Below, piece by piece: positions 49,114 to 60,885 of a stretch of 64,000 bases of DNA (its first letter is position 1; the number at the start of each line of letters is the position of its first letter). The stretch lies in NCBI GenBank assembly GCA_003313425.1, contig NHZP01000001.1, positions 372,001 to 436,000 on the forward strand, written 5' to 3'. The notes beneath the pieces are model-generated. The model searched no databases, was not told the origin of the DNA, and worked only from the letters and a program-made list of their open reading frames with translations. Source of the stretch: Pseudopyrenochaeta lycopersici (Eukaryota > Ascomycota > Dothideomycetes > Pleosporales > Pseudopyrenochaetaceae). The position numbers and the translations under genes were made by a program.

Positions 49114-49443
49114 TATAATCCTATCGAAGGTTGCTAATTGTTGGCGACTTGCTTACTTCACTTTATCCACTTATAGAATGTGAGATTCAATTCCATCAGT
49201 GAGTAAGCTTGTTAGTTTTACAAATGCGGGGCATCAGGTTGTTCCTGCGTTTCTTGTCGTGACTGTCTGCTTTAGGCAGTTGGTGTGTAAACAAGAGCAC
49301 TTGCTCCGCCTGCTAGCTCACTTTCTTCGTTCACCTCGTATACTCTCATAACACTGCAACTCACATTCTGACACGACAAGAATTGCACAGTACGCATCTG
49401 CAGTAACGGTATATGATACGACATACTTCTGCTGTGCTCAACC
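49114..49443. other. Intergenic, PTH11-like gene to acidic orphan
   Basis: 330 bp, presumably 3' UTR and promoter. A pyrimidine-rich leader (about 49300-49440) precedes the next ATG. Nothing else stands out. Confidence 0.5.
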
Positions 49444-51505
49444 ATGGACATACCTCAGATCACAGCGGAGCCTGACTTTAAATTGATAGAACCTGAGCGG
49501 TTCTCCGATAAGCCGATCAAAATTGAAAAAGGAGAAATCCAGGAGGGACAAATCGGAGATGGAGAACTTGAAGAGGGCGAGATTTTAGAGCCAAAGATCT
49601 CCACACCACAGTCTTTGTTCGATTGCCCGATCTCGCACTCGCCGCTGATCGAGCGTCATTCAAGTACTTCTCGGGAGAGCCACCAGACTCAGACACATGC
49701 AGACGGGGGCTCATTGCAGAGTAATTATGACAATAATATATTTGAAGGATTGTGCTGATACATATTTAGAGGACACAAGCTTTGCAGCGCACAATTACAC
49801 GGCACTTCAAGAGAGCTACAGCACGCTTATCGATCAACACCGCGAGCTGCGCCACTTGTGTTCAGTCTACATGGAGTTGATCGGTGGTTCTCCTCCACAT
49901 AAAGATCAGACTGCTAGCATTGACCAGCTTCGCGTGGAGGCCGGTCGGGAGGGTCTGCGAGCGAAGGCGCTTGAGGCTGACGTTCTTAGGCCCATCATTC
50001 GGGAAGCCGGTGGCCTTCAAGCTCTTACTTCGCAAGTACAATCTGTGCAGTTGCTGATTAAACAGACTGGTAGCCTGTTGGAACTAGAAAATTTAGTCTC
50101 GCGGGCACTCAAACTTCAACGCAAACTGGGCGAGGTGAGAGGCCAACGGGGTTTTAGTCAACGAGTCTCAGAGGTAAGCCTTTTGCAAGCAAACGAGCAG
50201 AAACATGCTAAACTGCGATACAAGTTGGATGGAACAAACGGACTCATGACCAAGGCTGCAAGGTATGACATTTTAGAGCATGCATTTACCGAGTTTCAAA
50301 CCGTCTCCTCCGATACTGTCTATCCACAAGAGGCTCCTGAAAATCCAAGTGTGGCTTCGACGGGCGAACCGCACCCTATTCCTAAGGATTCAACGCAGTA
50401 CAATCCACAGTATCCTCGGGGCAACACCTCGTCTGTAGCGAACGCTACCACAACGATCAACCCTGCGCGTGCTAATCGCATATCTGCTACACTAATCGAA
50501 GACGACCCTGATCAGGATCTGTACGAAGCCAAACCTCTCGTGACCAAGCCAACGAATAGAACAGGCTCAAACAATGTGCCCCTCGGCCGGCATAAGCCAG
50601 TTTCACAAGTATCCGATATGATGAACAGACGAGCAACTCTGGAGCAGAAAGAGCATGATAATCTGCCGGTAAACACGAAGAAACGCCCACGAATCGATAT
50701 TGAGCGTGCTTCGGCTATTATCCAAAGCTCATTTGTAGAAAGAAACTCCTTTGGGCAGCGTACATCTCAAAATCATGTTCAACCGTTCTCCGGTATGATC
50801 CAGTCTTATGGCTATGAGGCCGCTGAAGAGCGTCCCGGGAAGATACGCCGAGGGGAGCTGGAATTTGCAGAAAATAAGCGCAAGAATCCTGCTGCTGAGC
50901 GTTCGAACTTGAATACTGGCTTGGCTTCAAACAGTCATTCCATTAGGAGCGCCACTCAGGATAGCTTCGTCCACGCATCCCGTCAAGCAGCAATAAACAC
51001 AGGAGACAGAGGGATCAAGCAGTCAAGTCAAAGTCTTGTGACTGTCCCAATTAGCAGCATCCCTTACCTACGTGAAGCCGTGGTTGCGCTATTTAGGTGC
51101 TATCCGGTTGCGCTCTGGATTGGATCCAGCAATCCAGATACCGAATACACGTCTCACACTTTACTTAGGGCGCATCAAGTGCCTTATGGCCTGGTTTACT
51201 TCCTCGCCAGCATATTAACGAATTTCCTAAATTACGCCACTGTTTTTCGTTGGAATGTGATGCAACCCAACAACAATAGTTGCATTCTGCGATATCTGGT
51301 CGATGTTCACCAGCCTCCAAGCCTACCACAGAGGCGGAGGGCATGTGAGTATTGCTCTTCGAGTAGATTTGGGAGTTATCGGCCTTGCGCCTTACTTCAA
51401 AATGTGGATGGAGTCACCACAGTGGTCTTCATGCCGCTACACGACGAGCTCAGACGAGGCGTGAAGATTGTGGACAAGAGTTACTGGATACTGCAAACAC
51501 AATGA
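49444..51505 (+). CDS. Hypothetical protein with acidic EGEI repeats and coiled coil
   Basis: I do not recognise this gene. Exons 49444-49720 and 49770-51505 give 670 aa in one frame. Near the N-terminus an acidic tract repeats the pattern EGEI/EGQI/DGEL/EGEI (residues about 29-49). A helical, probably coiled-coil region follows (LQESYSTLIDQHRELRHL, then EAGREGLRAKALEADVL and LENLVSRALKLQRKLGEV). The middle is disordered and polar. The C-terminal 150 residues look folded (VPISSIPYLREAVVALFRCY, YGLVYFLASILTNFL) and contain CEYC and later cysteines. No signal peptide. Probably nuclear or cytosolic and lineage-restricted; function open. Confidence 0.7.
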
Positions 51506-52342
51506 GATTTCAAGGACATATCAGTCATAAGGATACGTTCTTCACTGATAGTTTAGGGTGTCTAGGAATTTCCTGTCAAAACATTCGTGACAGAACGAAA
51601 CCTTGTCGCTGTGGTACACAGTGCCGTTTCATTCTTTAGTCAATCATTGGGGAATTTTTCCAATTCCTGACTGGCTATGGATCCTGGATCTTATGTAGAA
51701 GATCCTCACAAGGTCTTATGTTTCAATGTTAGTTCAGATAGCGCAAACCGCTTAATATAATCGTACACATTACTGCGTCGCCTCACTCCTCTAGAAGCGG
51801 CATCGACATACTTCATCCCATAGTTGGATAGTGTTCAGTCCTGCAAGAGCGCTCAGATTCAGATTCTCAAAACCTCAAAAAGAAGCACGCTACCTTATCA
51901 CTCTTGGTTATCAAGTATGTTGGACTCGCCCGAGTGAAAATAAAATGGACAACTGGCTGGGGCCGCTCAGTTATCGACGTGATCCATATTTCTGTCCTTA
52001 TTCGAGCCTTCGTCACGAAAGCCCTGTTCTCATCTGATATCTAGCGAATTTCAAACAAGACTACTCGTAGTCTAGTTTCCGTACTTGACGAGATTTTCTA
52101 CAACAGTCGAAATATTGCCAGATGCACTGCCATCACATCACAGGTCTCACGGCAAGTACCTAGAAAAAACTCCAAACTTACATTCCTCTATCATGGTATC
52201 ATCAAGGAAAATCGGCTGAAACCCACCCGCGCAAACACTGCTAACCGCAACGCCGGCGATTGCGAAAATCTACAAAGTGACGATGTTCTCTCTCTCCAAA
52301 GCCTGCACCGCGAGGGCAGTCCGAGACTACTTGGATGCGCTA
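51506..52342. other. Intergenic, no gene seen
   Basis: Between the 3' ends of the acidic orphan (plus) and PDAT (minus). Slightly AT-rich with short frames only; a 68-codon frame at 51831-52037 has no support. Confidence 0.5.
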
Positions 52343-54366
52343 TTATTCCTCGTATACCTTGACTTTGGCGGCGTACTCTTTGATGTTAGAGTGGATTGTC
52401 TCTTCGATGAGCTCCCCGCGTCCGCCGGCGACTTGGAGGATGAGATCATTCAGGGAGGAGCGACCGAGGATGTCAACGTGGTCCGCTAGTTATAATCAGC
52501 ATCATGTCATAGAATTTACAGCAGGGTAAAAACAAGGGCAAGACTCACCAGTATTCGGTCCTCCTCTGGGACTAAACCGATCAGGTTCATGCAACATCTC
52601 AAATGTCTTGACTTGCACTCCAGCAGGGTTGTAGCGCTTGATTTTCCACCCCTTAGCGCACATGTACCCTGTGCTAAGTAAGTTGACAGTTCCGTCGCCC
52701 TCGCCCATTATGACACCGTGATCTACACCGGGGCCAATGAACGCCGTGTCGAGCGTCACGTTCAGCCCGGACATGGGTTCGTCGTCAGAGCGGTAGTAGT
52801 ACGCGCGTTCGGTTTCTTTACCGATGCCGTAGAAGCAGTAGATTTTGAGGCTTGGAGCAAGAGGAAGACGCGATTCCAGGGGATTGATCCACTTTGCAGG
52901 GAGGAGTTGGTTGTCCTCTACTTGCTTTGTCGTGTGCGCAACACCATGTGAGTAACTCGAAAGAATCATCTTCTTGTACCATTCCTCTGTGTTTTTAAAT
53001 AGGAATGGTAGACTGTCATCAACGGTCAAGTTTTTACTTGTCAAGGTTGAATTGCTGTCGCGGAACCGCATGAAGTTACCATACGTGATGTTCAATCCTT
53101 CAACATCATCAGGTGCTCCTGTCTCGTCGCCCCAAACTGCATTGCCGCCCAAGGGCAACATGGAGGAAAGTCCCGGCATAGCGCGGAAGATCTCAGCCCG
53201 TTCGTAACGGGAAAGGAATTTGTCGAGTCCATAGACGGCGAAAGCATTGAGCTGTGCTGTATCTTTCATCTCCCCACTCAGTACTGCGGGTATGTCCTTC
53301 AGAGCGCCGAGCATACAGCCACTGATGTTGATCCAGGAATCGATGTGTTTCTCTACCCAATTTGAGCCCCCATTGCCGTATCCCTCTGCTTCAGCCCAAT
53401 GGAGAAAGTAGTATAGCACTTGAGATCCCATGGAATGCGAGAGTAGGACGACCTTTTTGTCAGCTACTTTCACGGCCACTTCGATGTGTGATTTTAAGCG
53501 GGTGAAGTATTGGTCTCTGATCTCGTAGTTCATGTAGCTCATGCGCCAGTCGTATGCAGCGGTGAATGCGTTTCCTGGATCGTAGCCAATAGTGGCCAGG
53601 TTCTCCAGAATCTTGTTCCATATCCAATATCCTGTGATGAAGAAATCTGCTGCGTCGAACCCTTGCGCAGCTCTTAACTTTACGCCAGGCGGGTCCATGC
53701 CCGTGTGTTTATCCAGCATGATGTGCCTCTTCCAAGAAGCCTTATCCAGAACTAACGCGCGCATCATGGTCCATGAGCCCCATAACCTTTTGCGAAAGTA
53801 TTGCCTGGAGCCTTCTTCGACGCCCCAGGACTCAAGGCCAGTAGAAATGACGCCCGGGATCATAATGACAGGGTGCTTGGCCTCGATGCCTTGTTCTCGG
53901 GCATGCAGGCCCACGGCGAAGGAATCGTAGTTTACTGCGTCGCGTTCAGTTCTCTACTGAGTCGAGGTAATCAGCACTCCTTTCTTGAATATCACTGGCT
54001 ACTCTCCCTGGTGTGCAGGTGATTCCTTACCTGCAAATCCTGCGCACTCCTCACGAAACCCGCTGGCAGCGCTTCCATTATGCTTTCCAAGTTCACATTC
54101 TCCAGGCTCTTCATATCGATCAAGTCATTACTACTTGCAAAGAAGCCCGCAATGACGAGTCCAAATAAGCCCCCAAGCCCAAAAACCCACACATTTCTCC
54201 TCTTGCCATGTTTTCCCTTCTTCTTGAGCGTATGGAGCTGCTCAGCTGTTATCACGCGGAGATTCGAAGGTCGCTTTCCGTCTGGTCCAGGTGACGGTTC
54301 GCACGAGATTTCAGATGGCGAATCTTCTCCTCCACCGCCGCCGAAGCGGCGCCTCAGAAAGGACAT
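52343..54366 (-). CDS. LRO1: Phospholipid:diacylglycerol acyltransferase (LRO1/PDAT)
   Basis: Makes triacylglycerol by moving an acyl chain from a phospholipid to diacylglycerol at the ER. 627 aa from exons 54366-54031, 53953-52549 and 52485-52343. A basic cytosolic N-terminus with a KKKGKHGKRR cluster precedes one membrane helix (WVFGLGGLFGLVIAGFF), and the rest is lumenal, as in yeast Lro1. LCAT-family motifs: HPVIMIPGVISTGLESWG (lid/oxyanion region), LSHSMGSQV with the nucleophile Ser, GEGDGTVNLLS with the catalytic Asp, and ADHVDILGR with the catalytic His just after the last junction. The acceptor of exon 2 is taken as TAG at 53954-53956 because the earlier CAG would bring in a stop. Divergent from NAA30 over 229 bp. 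Confidence 0.95.
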
Positions 54367-54595
54367 TTGCGGCGGAGTTATATTCAAAGGTGTAGCTTCC
54401 AGGTGACCAAGATGTTTTGCTTTCTTCCACACCTGAGCTTTTCGGCATGTGACGGAATGCATTGGGATCGACGACCAGGATTCGGTATGCTGCCAAGCCG
54501 GGGGTGTCCCCCGCCATTCGCTCTTCACCATTCCGACGCTCTCGGAAAGTATCATCGCGTCAGTCGATGCCTTGTACGCGCTAATCTTGGGTGCG
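54367..54595. promoter_or_regulatory. Shared divergent promoter PDAT / NAA30
   Basis: 229 bp between the two start codons. No TATA box or other known site is evident on either strand. Open frames read through it in several directions, so the start codons rest on homology and not on stops. Confidence 0.45.
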
Positions 54596-55266
54596 ATGGC
54601 CGACAAGGTCGTGGAGACGATGAGTGATGGGCCAGAGCTCCATTATGTCCAATATGAACCCGCAAAGGAAGAGATATTCCTTCCTGTAATCCGCCAACTG
54701 ATTTCGAAGGACCTTTCCGAGCCATACAGTATCTATGTATATAGATACTTTCTGTATCAATGGGGTGATCTGTGCTATATGGTATGCTGGTTTTCAATAA
54801 GACTGCTTTCACAGTCTTCAACAAAAATCTCAACTGACTTGTTTAAATCCAGGCGCTTGACCCGTCCAACAACCTCATCGGCGTTGTGATCTCCAAACTT
54901 GAACCCCACCGTTCAGGCACCTTCCGCGGCTACATAGCCATGCTCGCCGTCCAAGAGACACATCGCGGGCGAGGTATCGCTACAAACCTCGTCCGCATGG
55001 CCATTGACGCCATGGCCGCCCGAGCCGCCGATGAAATCGTCTTGGAAACAGAGGTTTCGAATACCGCAAGTCTGAAGTTGTATGAGCGTTTGGGCTTCCT
55101 GAGGAGTAAAAGGCTACATAGGTATTACTTGAATGGGAATGCGGCATTTAGGTTGATATTGTATTTGAAAGAGGGCACGGCATTGAAGAGGCCGGACAAT
55201 GGGGGACAAGAGATGGGTATGATGCCCGACATGAGGAGAATGGATGAGGCAGAGATGTACTCGTGA
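54596..55266 (+). CDS. NatC N-alpha-acetyltransferase catalytic subunit (NAA30/MAK3)
   Basis: Acetylates N-termini starting Met-Leu/Ile/Phe/Trp as the catalytic subunit of NatC, acting on ribosomes. 199 aa from exons 54596-54781 and 54853-55266; the junction reads GDLCYMALDPSNNLIGVVISKLE. Substrate-binding N-terminal part: LSEPYSIYVYRYFLYQWGDL. Acetyl-CoA site: HRGRGIATNLV (motif RxxGxG/A). Then LETEVSNTASLKLYERLGF and RLHRYYLNGNAAFRLIL, all hallmark stretches of Naa30. A tail of about 30 residues rich in Met and Asp follows. A second in-frame Met eight codons after the first (at MSDGPELHY) could also start the protein. Confidence 0.93.
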
Positions 55267-55716
55267 ATGGCCAACATTAGGCATGAGTATGACTCTTACT
55301 GAGCACTCACAGAGAGCAACGACTAGCATCTTGCAAGCAGACTGCTGCTCTCATGTAGCTCATGAAGCATGGCGAGTTGTTGATTCAGTACGGCTCTGAA
55401 GAGGCGTCAGCTCGATGATATGACTTGACTGTTACACTGCGTAGATGCAGCCTAGTAGTGACTCGGAAGAAGAAAGCAAAGGCAAGGGCGGTTAGTTTTA
55501 TACAGGAATCCGGGATACTGAAATACTACGGGGGCTAGTAGAAGTCACATAATATCACTATGCGCTCTTATGTAATGCACAACTCGGGGAGATGTGTTTT
55601 TATGGCTTCATGCTTCATGCATACATCTATTATCGAGTATTGGTATATCTATGTGACGCCGTAACTGCAGCAGGCCCTGTCCTAACTTGAACGCTAGACT
55701 GCTCGACGTGATGCAT
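55267..55716. other. Intergenic, convergent 3' ends
   Basis: 450 bp between the NAA30 and TyrRS stops; expected to hold both 3' UTRs. Nothing else seen. Confidence 0.55.
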
Positions 55717-57142
55717 TTAGGCCTTTGTGCCATTCAACGTTAAGTTCTCAATTACTTTCTCCCCAGTCTCCGTACCAACATCCACTGCTGCCTTGTCCTC
55801 ACCCTCAACATGTCCATCAGGTTTTGCCTCGACCTTCCTGCCTGGGTGGAAGGTACCCTTGTCTTTCTTCTTCTTTTCTTTCTTCTTCTCGGCAGGCGGA
55901 GGTGGGTACGCCTTCGTCTCAACTTCCTTCCATGCGGGTGTCGCTTGGAATTCGGCCTGAACAGGTTCAAGCAACTTGTTGAGTGCTTTGGTGACTGCAG
56001 GCTTCAGGTCTTGCGGGATGAGGATGTCGTTGATGTAATCCTCCTGCATCTGCTTGATGTTGGTGTACACGAGTGGTTCGGCGTCACGTCGCTCGACTTC
56101 AAACTTAGGCTCGCCATAGATAAGATGGCCTGCTGGAAGCAGTACATACTCGACAAAGCTGAGAACACCATTCTCTTCGACTACCTTGGGTGGCGCAAAA
56201 GCCTTCTTGAGCTTGCGCTTAACAACGTCTGCATCGTCGAGGACGTCGATCTTGGAGTCGGGGTCTGAGGAGCTCATCTTGCCGCCCTGGAGACCAGGAA
56301 CCATTGGATTCATCAGATGAGCGCGTTCTTTGTAGCCAATCTTCGGTAGGACATCCTTTGCGAGGGCAAAAATCTTGCGCTGATCTACACCACCGAACTG
56401 CACATCGACATCGAGGTACTGCTCATCAAGCGCCTGCATGAGCGGGTAGATCAGACCACTGAGTGGCGCATTCTCGGTCTGCTTGACAACCTCAGCACCA
56501 GCCTTCTTTGCGTCGCGCTCGCTCGTTATCGACGCCAGTCGAAGTAGATCCATTGTGTAATCCGAGTTCAACTCATAGCTAGAGCCCAAGACAAACTCAA
56601 GCTTGTCAATTGGGACATTGACAGCTTTCAGAAGGGCGGTAATGGTGAAGCGGTAGTACTCGGCGCGAAACTTGACGAGCTCGATAGGCGCTTTGAGGTT
56701 ATCGAGGAAGCCGTGAATGTCAGCCAAGAGGATCTTGACGTGGCAGCCTGCGGCAAGGAATTGTGCGATTTTGAGAATGGGGACGAACTATGCGACTGAT
56801 GGTTAGCCCACTGTAGCACGCAACCTTTCTTGTCAGACTAGATATAAATGTACGTACGTATCCGCAATGTGGTCTTCCAGTTGTAGCAGTACCCCAGTAA
56901 ACTTTCAAATGGCCCTGCTTCTTCAAAGCCTCCTCCATGATCTCAGGGTTCAGCACTTCCTGCAAGTTGACCTTGATGAGTGCCATCTTCTCCTCCTCTG
57001 ACAAGCTCGCACCTGGATCGACGAATGACGCATCTTGGGCCTTTTGTAATCTTGACTTTGCATCTTTCAGTTGTGCCTGTGCCTCCTCAATCTTCTTCTC
57101 GAGGACTGTGATTTCATCCTGGATCGCGACTGGGTCCGCCAT
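55717..57142 (-). CDS. TYS1: Cytosolic tyrosyl-tRNA synthetase (TYS1 type)
   Basis: Charges tRNA-Tyr; class I synthetase of the archaeal/eukaryotic type. 451 aa from exons 57142-56858 and 56787-55717. An N-terminal helix of about 35 aa ([20 protein letters not shown]) precedes the usual [23 protein letters not shown]-like motif: TGRPHCGY, ending exactly at the intron, which resumes [26 protein letters not shown]. Tyr-recognition and KMSKS-like motifs: [21 protein letters not shown] and [14 protein letters not shown]. After the catalytic core comes a lysine-rich tail ([20 protein letters not shown]) and an acidic end. Yeast Tys1 is about 394 aa, so both ends are extended here. All catalytic motifs intact. 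Confidence 0.95.
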
Positions 57143-58149
57143 GGTGGGGTAAATGGAGGGGCAGCTGTTGTGCCAATTGAGATTCTTGGGATAGAGAGAA
57201 GAAAAGGGCTGTCACAGACGAGAAAGAATGAGAACGTCGAGCCCAAGCTAGTATATATGGCTGTCCCAAGCCCAGCTGAGACGTGTTTGTTGTCGGTGTG
57301 TCTTGGGCGAGCTGAATGAGTCGTGGTGGGGCTGCATGAGCAACAACAGAGTCAGCCTAAAAAAAGGTACCTAGGATCTAGTCCATATCGACTGTACCAC
57401 ACCACAGCCTCATGGCTAATAGCCACACTCGCTTGGAATGGAAGACCAACGAACCCTGCAACCCTCAATGCGACAAAGTGTCTAAAAGCGCACTCTGCTA
57501 GCCTTATCTAGATTGACGTGTCCATGTGTACTCGCATTTTGGAGTCGGGAGGGCAATCGCCTTCAGCTCCTCGCCTAGAAAGTGCGCGGGGCGTACCGCT
57601 TCATCAGCCTCATCCTGCAGGAGCCAGCTCTGGCTCATGTCAGAATCCTGAGGCTGGCTGGGAAATTATACTGGGCGTACCTTGGCATTTCGAACGGGAA
57701 TTGTTGGAAGAAAAGCAGTCCTAACAATCCATAATTGGTTAGCTCTTTTAAGGGCTGCATCGATGTCAGAAGGAACAGCTAGGATACGCTCGAGTTTTCC
57801 GTAATAGTGTATGACAAGTAGGAAATATCTGAAGCTGTCCGGGATCCAATTAAATTAGTCTTTAGGGGGCTCTAGAATTATGCTTGTAATTGTCACATCC
57901 TGCTGTATTCTTGGAAGCACAAATGTTGATAACAAGTGTTTTATATGTCATAGTAGAGCAATTGCTCGCGAAGTAGTAGTTATAGACACTCTAAATTAAA
58001 TCCACAAAAGTATAAACCAGTAAAGAATGTAACCAATCACAAAAGTGAGTATAAAACGCCGTCGCTATGCAGTGATCAAAGATACCGTCCATGTTTCTCA
58101 TTCCACATCTTTAACTCCCCTTTACCCGCACATTACTTCTTCAAAGCAC
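57143..58149. other. 1-kb intergenic, partly AT-rich
   Basis: From the TyrRS start to the cupin stop. The right part (about 57830-58030) is AT-rich with many stops and could be a small degraded insert; no gene is supported. Confidence 0.45.
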
Positions 58150-58944
58150 TTAATGCTTCTTGCATCGAGCCAAGCAAGTATCAACATCCTGAGCAAGATT
58201 GGCAGGGATAGCCTTCCTGAACTGCTCAATGTTTTCACCATTGATGGTGTTGGGAAGACCAAGGGTTGCGTCAATGACATTAGCATTGAGAGCGAAGAAG
58301 TTCTGGGCAACCTGGCTGGTACCGGGGTCTTCGGAGTTCAAAGCAGCAACGAATGTAGCCTTGTCGCAATTGTCGTTGAACTGGAAGTGAATAGAACCCT
58401 GGGGAAAGACGGTGCCTTCAAATTTGTTGAGGGTTCCAGCGATTTCGGGATTCTGACCAGCCTTGACGAGGCCGTTCTCAAGGACATAGCCGAACTTGAG
58501 GTTGGCGCCCTCGACGAGAGTTAGAAATTCGGTGGCGCGGGGGTGGACATGGGGTGTGTTGATGCCGCAAGGCTCGAGGAAGCCCAGAGTCTTGCTGATG
58601 CCGAGACCCGTAAGGATGGGGAAGGTCTCGATGTTGGCGGCCTTGGCAGCTCCACCCTTTGCATTAGGTGCAGGTGTAGCATTGTTGAAAGAGAAAACAG
58701 TCAACTTCTTTAGGGCGTCTCCAGTGAGCAAAGTCTCCCCAGAGGTAAGCAGACGCTGGAAGCGCTTGATCGCCGTAGGGGCAGTGAAGAGATCGCGGAA
58801 GAGCGCAGCTGGATCCTCAGCAGGGGCTGGGGCGGGAGCCGGAGCAGGCGTTGAGGATGGTTGGGCAGTCTGAGGTTGAGGAAGGGCTTGGACGGCACTG
58901 AAGGTCGCAAGACCGGCGACGAGGACTTTGGTGATGGTGAACAT
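58150..58944 (-). CDS. Secreted germin-like cupin (spherulin-1-like)
   Basis: 264 aa, single exon. Signal peptide 1-20 (ends VQA), then a low-complexity Pro-Ala linker (33-42), then one cupin domain. Cupin motif 1 is GINTPHVHPRATEFLTLVEG with metal ligands H132, H134 and E139. Motif 2 is PQGSIHFQF with H186. C126 and C193, and C257 and C261, could form disulfides. This is the germin/spherulin family: extracellular, metal-binding; some germins are oxalate oxidases or Mn superoxide dismutases, but activity cannot be assigned here. In slime mould spherulins are stress- and encystment-induced. Expression is probably inducible, as suggested by a TATA box upstream. Confidence 0.9.
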   Translation of the reverse strand: MFTITKVLVAGLATFSAVQALPQPQTAQPSSTPAPAPAPAPAEDPAALFRDLFTAPTAIKRFQRLLTSGETLLTGDALKKLTVFSFNNATPAPNAKGGAAKAANIETFPILTGLGISKTLGFLEPCGINTPHVHPRATEFLTLVEGANLKFGYVLENGLVKAGQNPEIAGTLNKFEGTVFPQGSIHFQFNDNCDKATFVAALNSEDPGTSQVAQNFFALNANVIDATLGLPNTINGENIEQFRKAIPANLAQDVDTCLARCKKH

Positions 58945-60018
58945 GATTACTGATTAAGAAGCGAAGGTAGCTTGGACAGTAAGGAAATTAGGAAATGAAG
59001 ACAAATAGGAAAGTCTTGAGTATGGTTTGTTGATTGTAGGCAAGGAGATGGTGTTCCTAGCAGTGTTCCACGATGCCATACTTATATTTTGATTCTAGTT
59101 CCTCAGTTTGCAGCGCGATTAGACGGTCTGGACGGCTACTCCTCGACCCGAAGGATGCGGAAAGGCTGTACAGACTTGCAGTCAGCAACTAAGATGAAGC
59201 TTAATTCAGTGACAGGTGAGCTTTGCTTAGGTATGATGGTACTAAAGATACCGATTGGGCGCCCTTGAAACAATGTTTCCGCCCGTCAGCCTCGCAGTAA
59301 AAGCGCTGACGGGCGTGGCGTGTGCTGGGATGGCCGGGCGGTGTAAGTTGTTAGTGCAGACTACCTTTGTGGAGGAAGCAGTGAAATTGCGGAGCGCCTG
59401 ACCGCTGATACTGCATACCTAGACGATTGTCTAAAAACATCGGATGCAAAAGTTAGTCGCTGTCGTTGTTGTCAAAACGCTTGTTCTGCTGCATTGTTCG
59501 TCGCAATCGAGCAGAGTCCACGAGTGTGTGGGGAAACAAGCCTCGTGCCAACAGAGGCATCTAGCGAGGCGCAGAATTCACGGCAACGGTGCCTTCCGTG
59601 CTAGTGCACAAGATGTCATCGCCCTAACAAGTCATGAGCGCTATTATCATCTGGGTGGTAATGAGGTCTCCGAAAGCCCGCCGCCCGGGCCATCAGCAGC
59701 CTTGGCAAAGGGGGCTTGTTCACCACTACCATAAATAGATGATCAAGGGTTCAGAATACAACATCTACAAACAAGCAAATTTGTTCGATGGCAGATGAGG
59801 CGCGGCAATTACCGTTTGGTCATACCACACGTGTGTCTTATTTGCTGTGCGCTGAACAATCATACAAGAGAAAACAGATGACATTTGGGAATCCGCTATG
59901 CTGACCACAGACAAACGCCGAACATTGCTTGCAAATTCAGTCCCTAAAGTGGGCAGTTGTGAAGCTCGAGAACAGGAATCTAACTGTATACAACGCGAAC
60001 ATTGGTTACCAAGAAAGT
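58945..60018. other. 1.1-kb intergenic, cupin promoter side
   Basis: Holds the cupin promoter at its left end and the 3' flank of the acidic orphan at its right. A 96-codon frame at 59444-59734 lacks features. No gene supported. Confidence 0.5.
59081..59086 (-). promoter_or_regulatory. TATA box of the cupin gene
   Basis: TATAAG on the minus strand, about 137 bp before the start codon, in an AAAATATAAG context. The only clear TATA element near this gene; plausible core promoter. Confidence 0.45.
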
Positions 60019-60885
60019 CTAATCTGACTCAAATTCGAGGTCCATCAAGTCCCCCGCTGTCCAGAATGGGAGCTCATCCAGGGTAAAAGCGTCATCACTA
60101 GGGATGGACGGTGGGCCTTCCGAGTGCATCACTCTTCCCTCATCCGGCTCGTCCACTTCCGCGATGTTGTTGGTATTCGAGAAACCCCTGTCCTCGAAGA
60201 TGAGCGAGCCCCTTCTATCACAAGGCCCGCGCACGCGGCGTCGAAGTCGGCGAGCAGTCGGGTCAACGTCGTCAAGAGGGTCGTTGTCAGAGTAGCTGCT
60301 GTCACCTTCGACACTCTGACTGTGGCTTCGCTTGAACACCCCTGCACTCCATCTTTTCTTTTTCTGTCGATATCTGCGTTCTTGCTCCTCGTCTGAACTA
60401 TCTTCTTCTAGTTGCAGCTCCTTGAGTCGCGCAAACACTTCAGATTTGGTCCCGCTCCTGTCACTCTTTGCGTCTTCACAATGGTCAGGATACAGGACCT
60501 CTATGTCACAATCGTAGCCTGGATCGCTGTCCAGCTCTTCGAGTACAAAGTGGGCCTTCTCTGCCCGTCGCATGGGCCTCTCCTCCTCTTGTTCGCTTTC
60601 TTCTTCAGATTCCTCCTCGTATTCAGATTCTTGAGGAGTTGTTGCGTAGGCCTGTCCGGATTCAGTGGATGGGCGCGATGACGGCTCGAATGATTGCGGG
60701 CGAGTGAAGTTGAACTGGTGGTTTTGGCCAGTTGGTTCGATGAACTCCAGTGGTGGAGTCTGAACGAAATTTGGGATACCCATTCGTTCGTATAGCGGAG
60801 AGGTCTGGTGTGTTTGCGGCGGGAAGCGATTTTGAGTGCGAGAGCCGGGTGTCATTGGCGGCGAGGTTGGAGGGCTGTTGAGCAT
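60019..60885 (-). CDS. Acidic, Ser/Glu-rich conserved hypothetical protein
   Basis: 288 aa, single exon; no enzyme domain recognised. It begins with a Pro/Ser/Thr-rich part (MLNSPPTSPPMTPGSR), then a run of glutamates (SEYEEESEEESEQEEE), a middle segment FVLEELDSDPGYDCDIEVLYPDH, a basic patch RRYRQKKKRWSAGVFKRSHS that could act as a nuclear signal, and an acidic C-terminus DELPFWTAGDLMDLEFESD. The alternation of acidic and basic patches with many Ser/Thr-Pro sites suggests a phosphorylated nuclear regulator. I believe similar proteins occur across filamentous ascomycetes, but cannot name one. An upstream extra exon cannot be ruled out. Confidence 0.7.
   Translation of the reverse strand: MLNSPPTSPPMTPGSRTQNRFPPQTHQTSPLYERMGIPNFVQTPPLEFIEPTGQNHQFNFTRPQSFEPSSRPSTESGQAYATTPQESEYEEESEEESEQEEERPMRRAEKAHFVLEELDSDPGYDCDIEVLYPDHCEDAKSDRSGTKSEVFARLKELQLEEDSSDEEQERRYRQKKKRWSAGVFKRSHSQSVEGDSSYSDNDPLDDVDPTARRLRRRVRGPCDRRGSLIFEDRGFSNTNNIAEVDEPDEGRVMHSEGPPSIPSDDAFTLDELPFWTAGDLMDLEFESD

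Noticed and set aside
52277..52489. 70-codon plus-strand frame
   Set aside because: Antisense to the last exon of PDAT, which ends with the catalytic ADHVDILGR segment.
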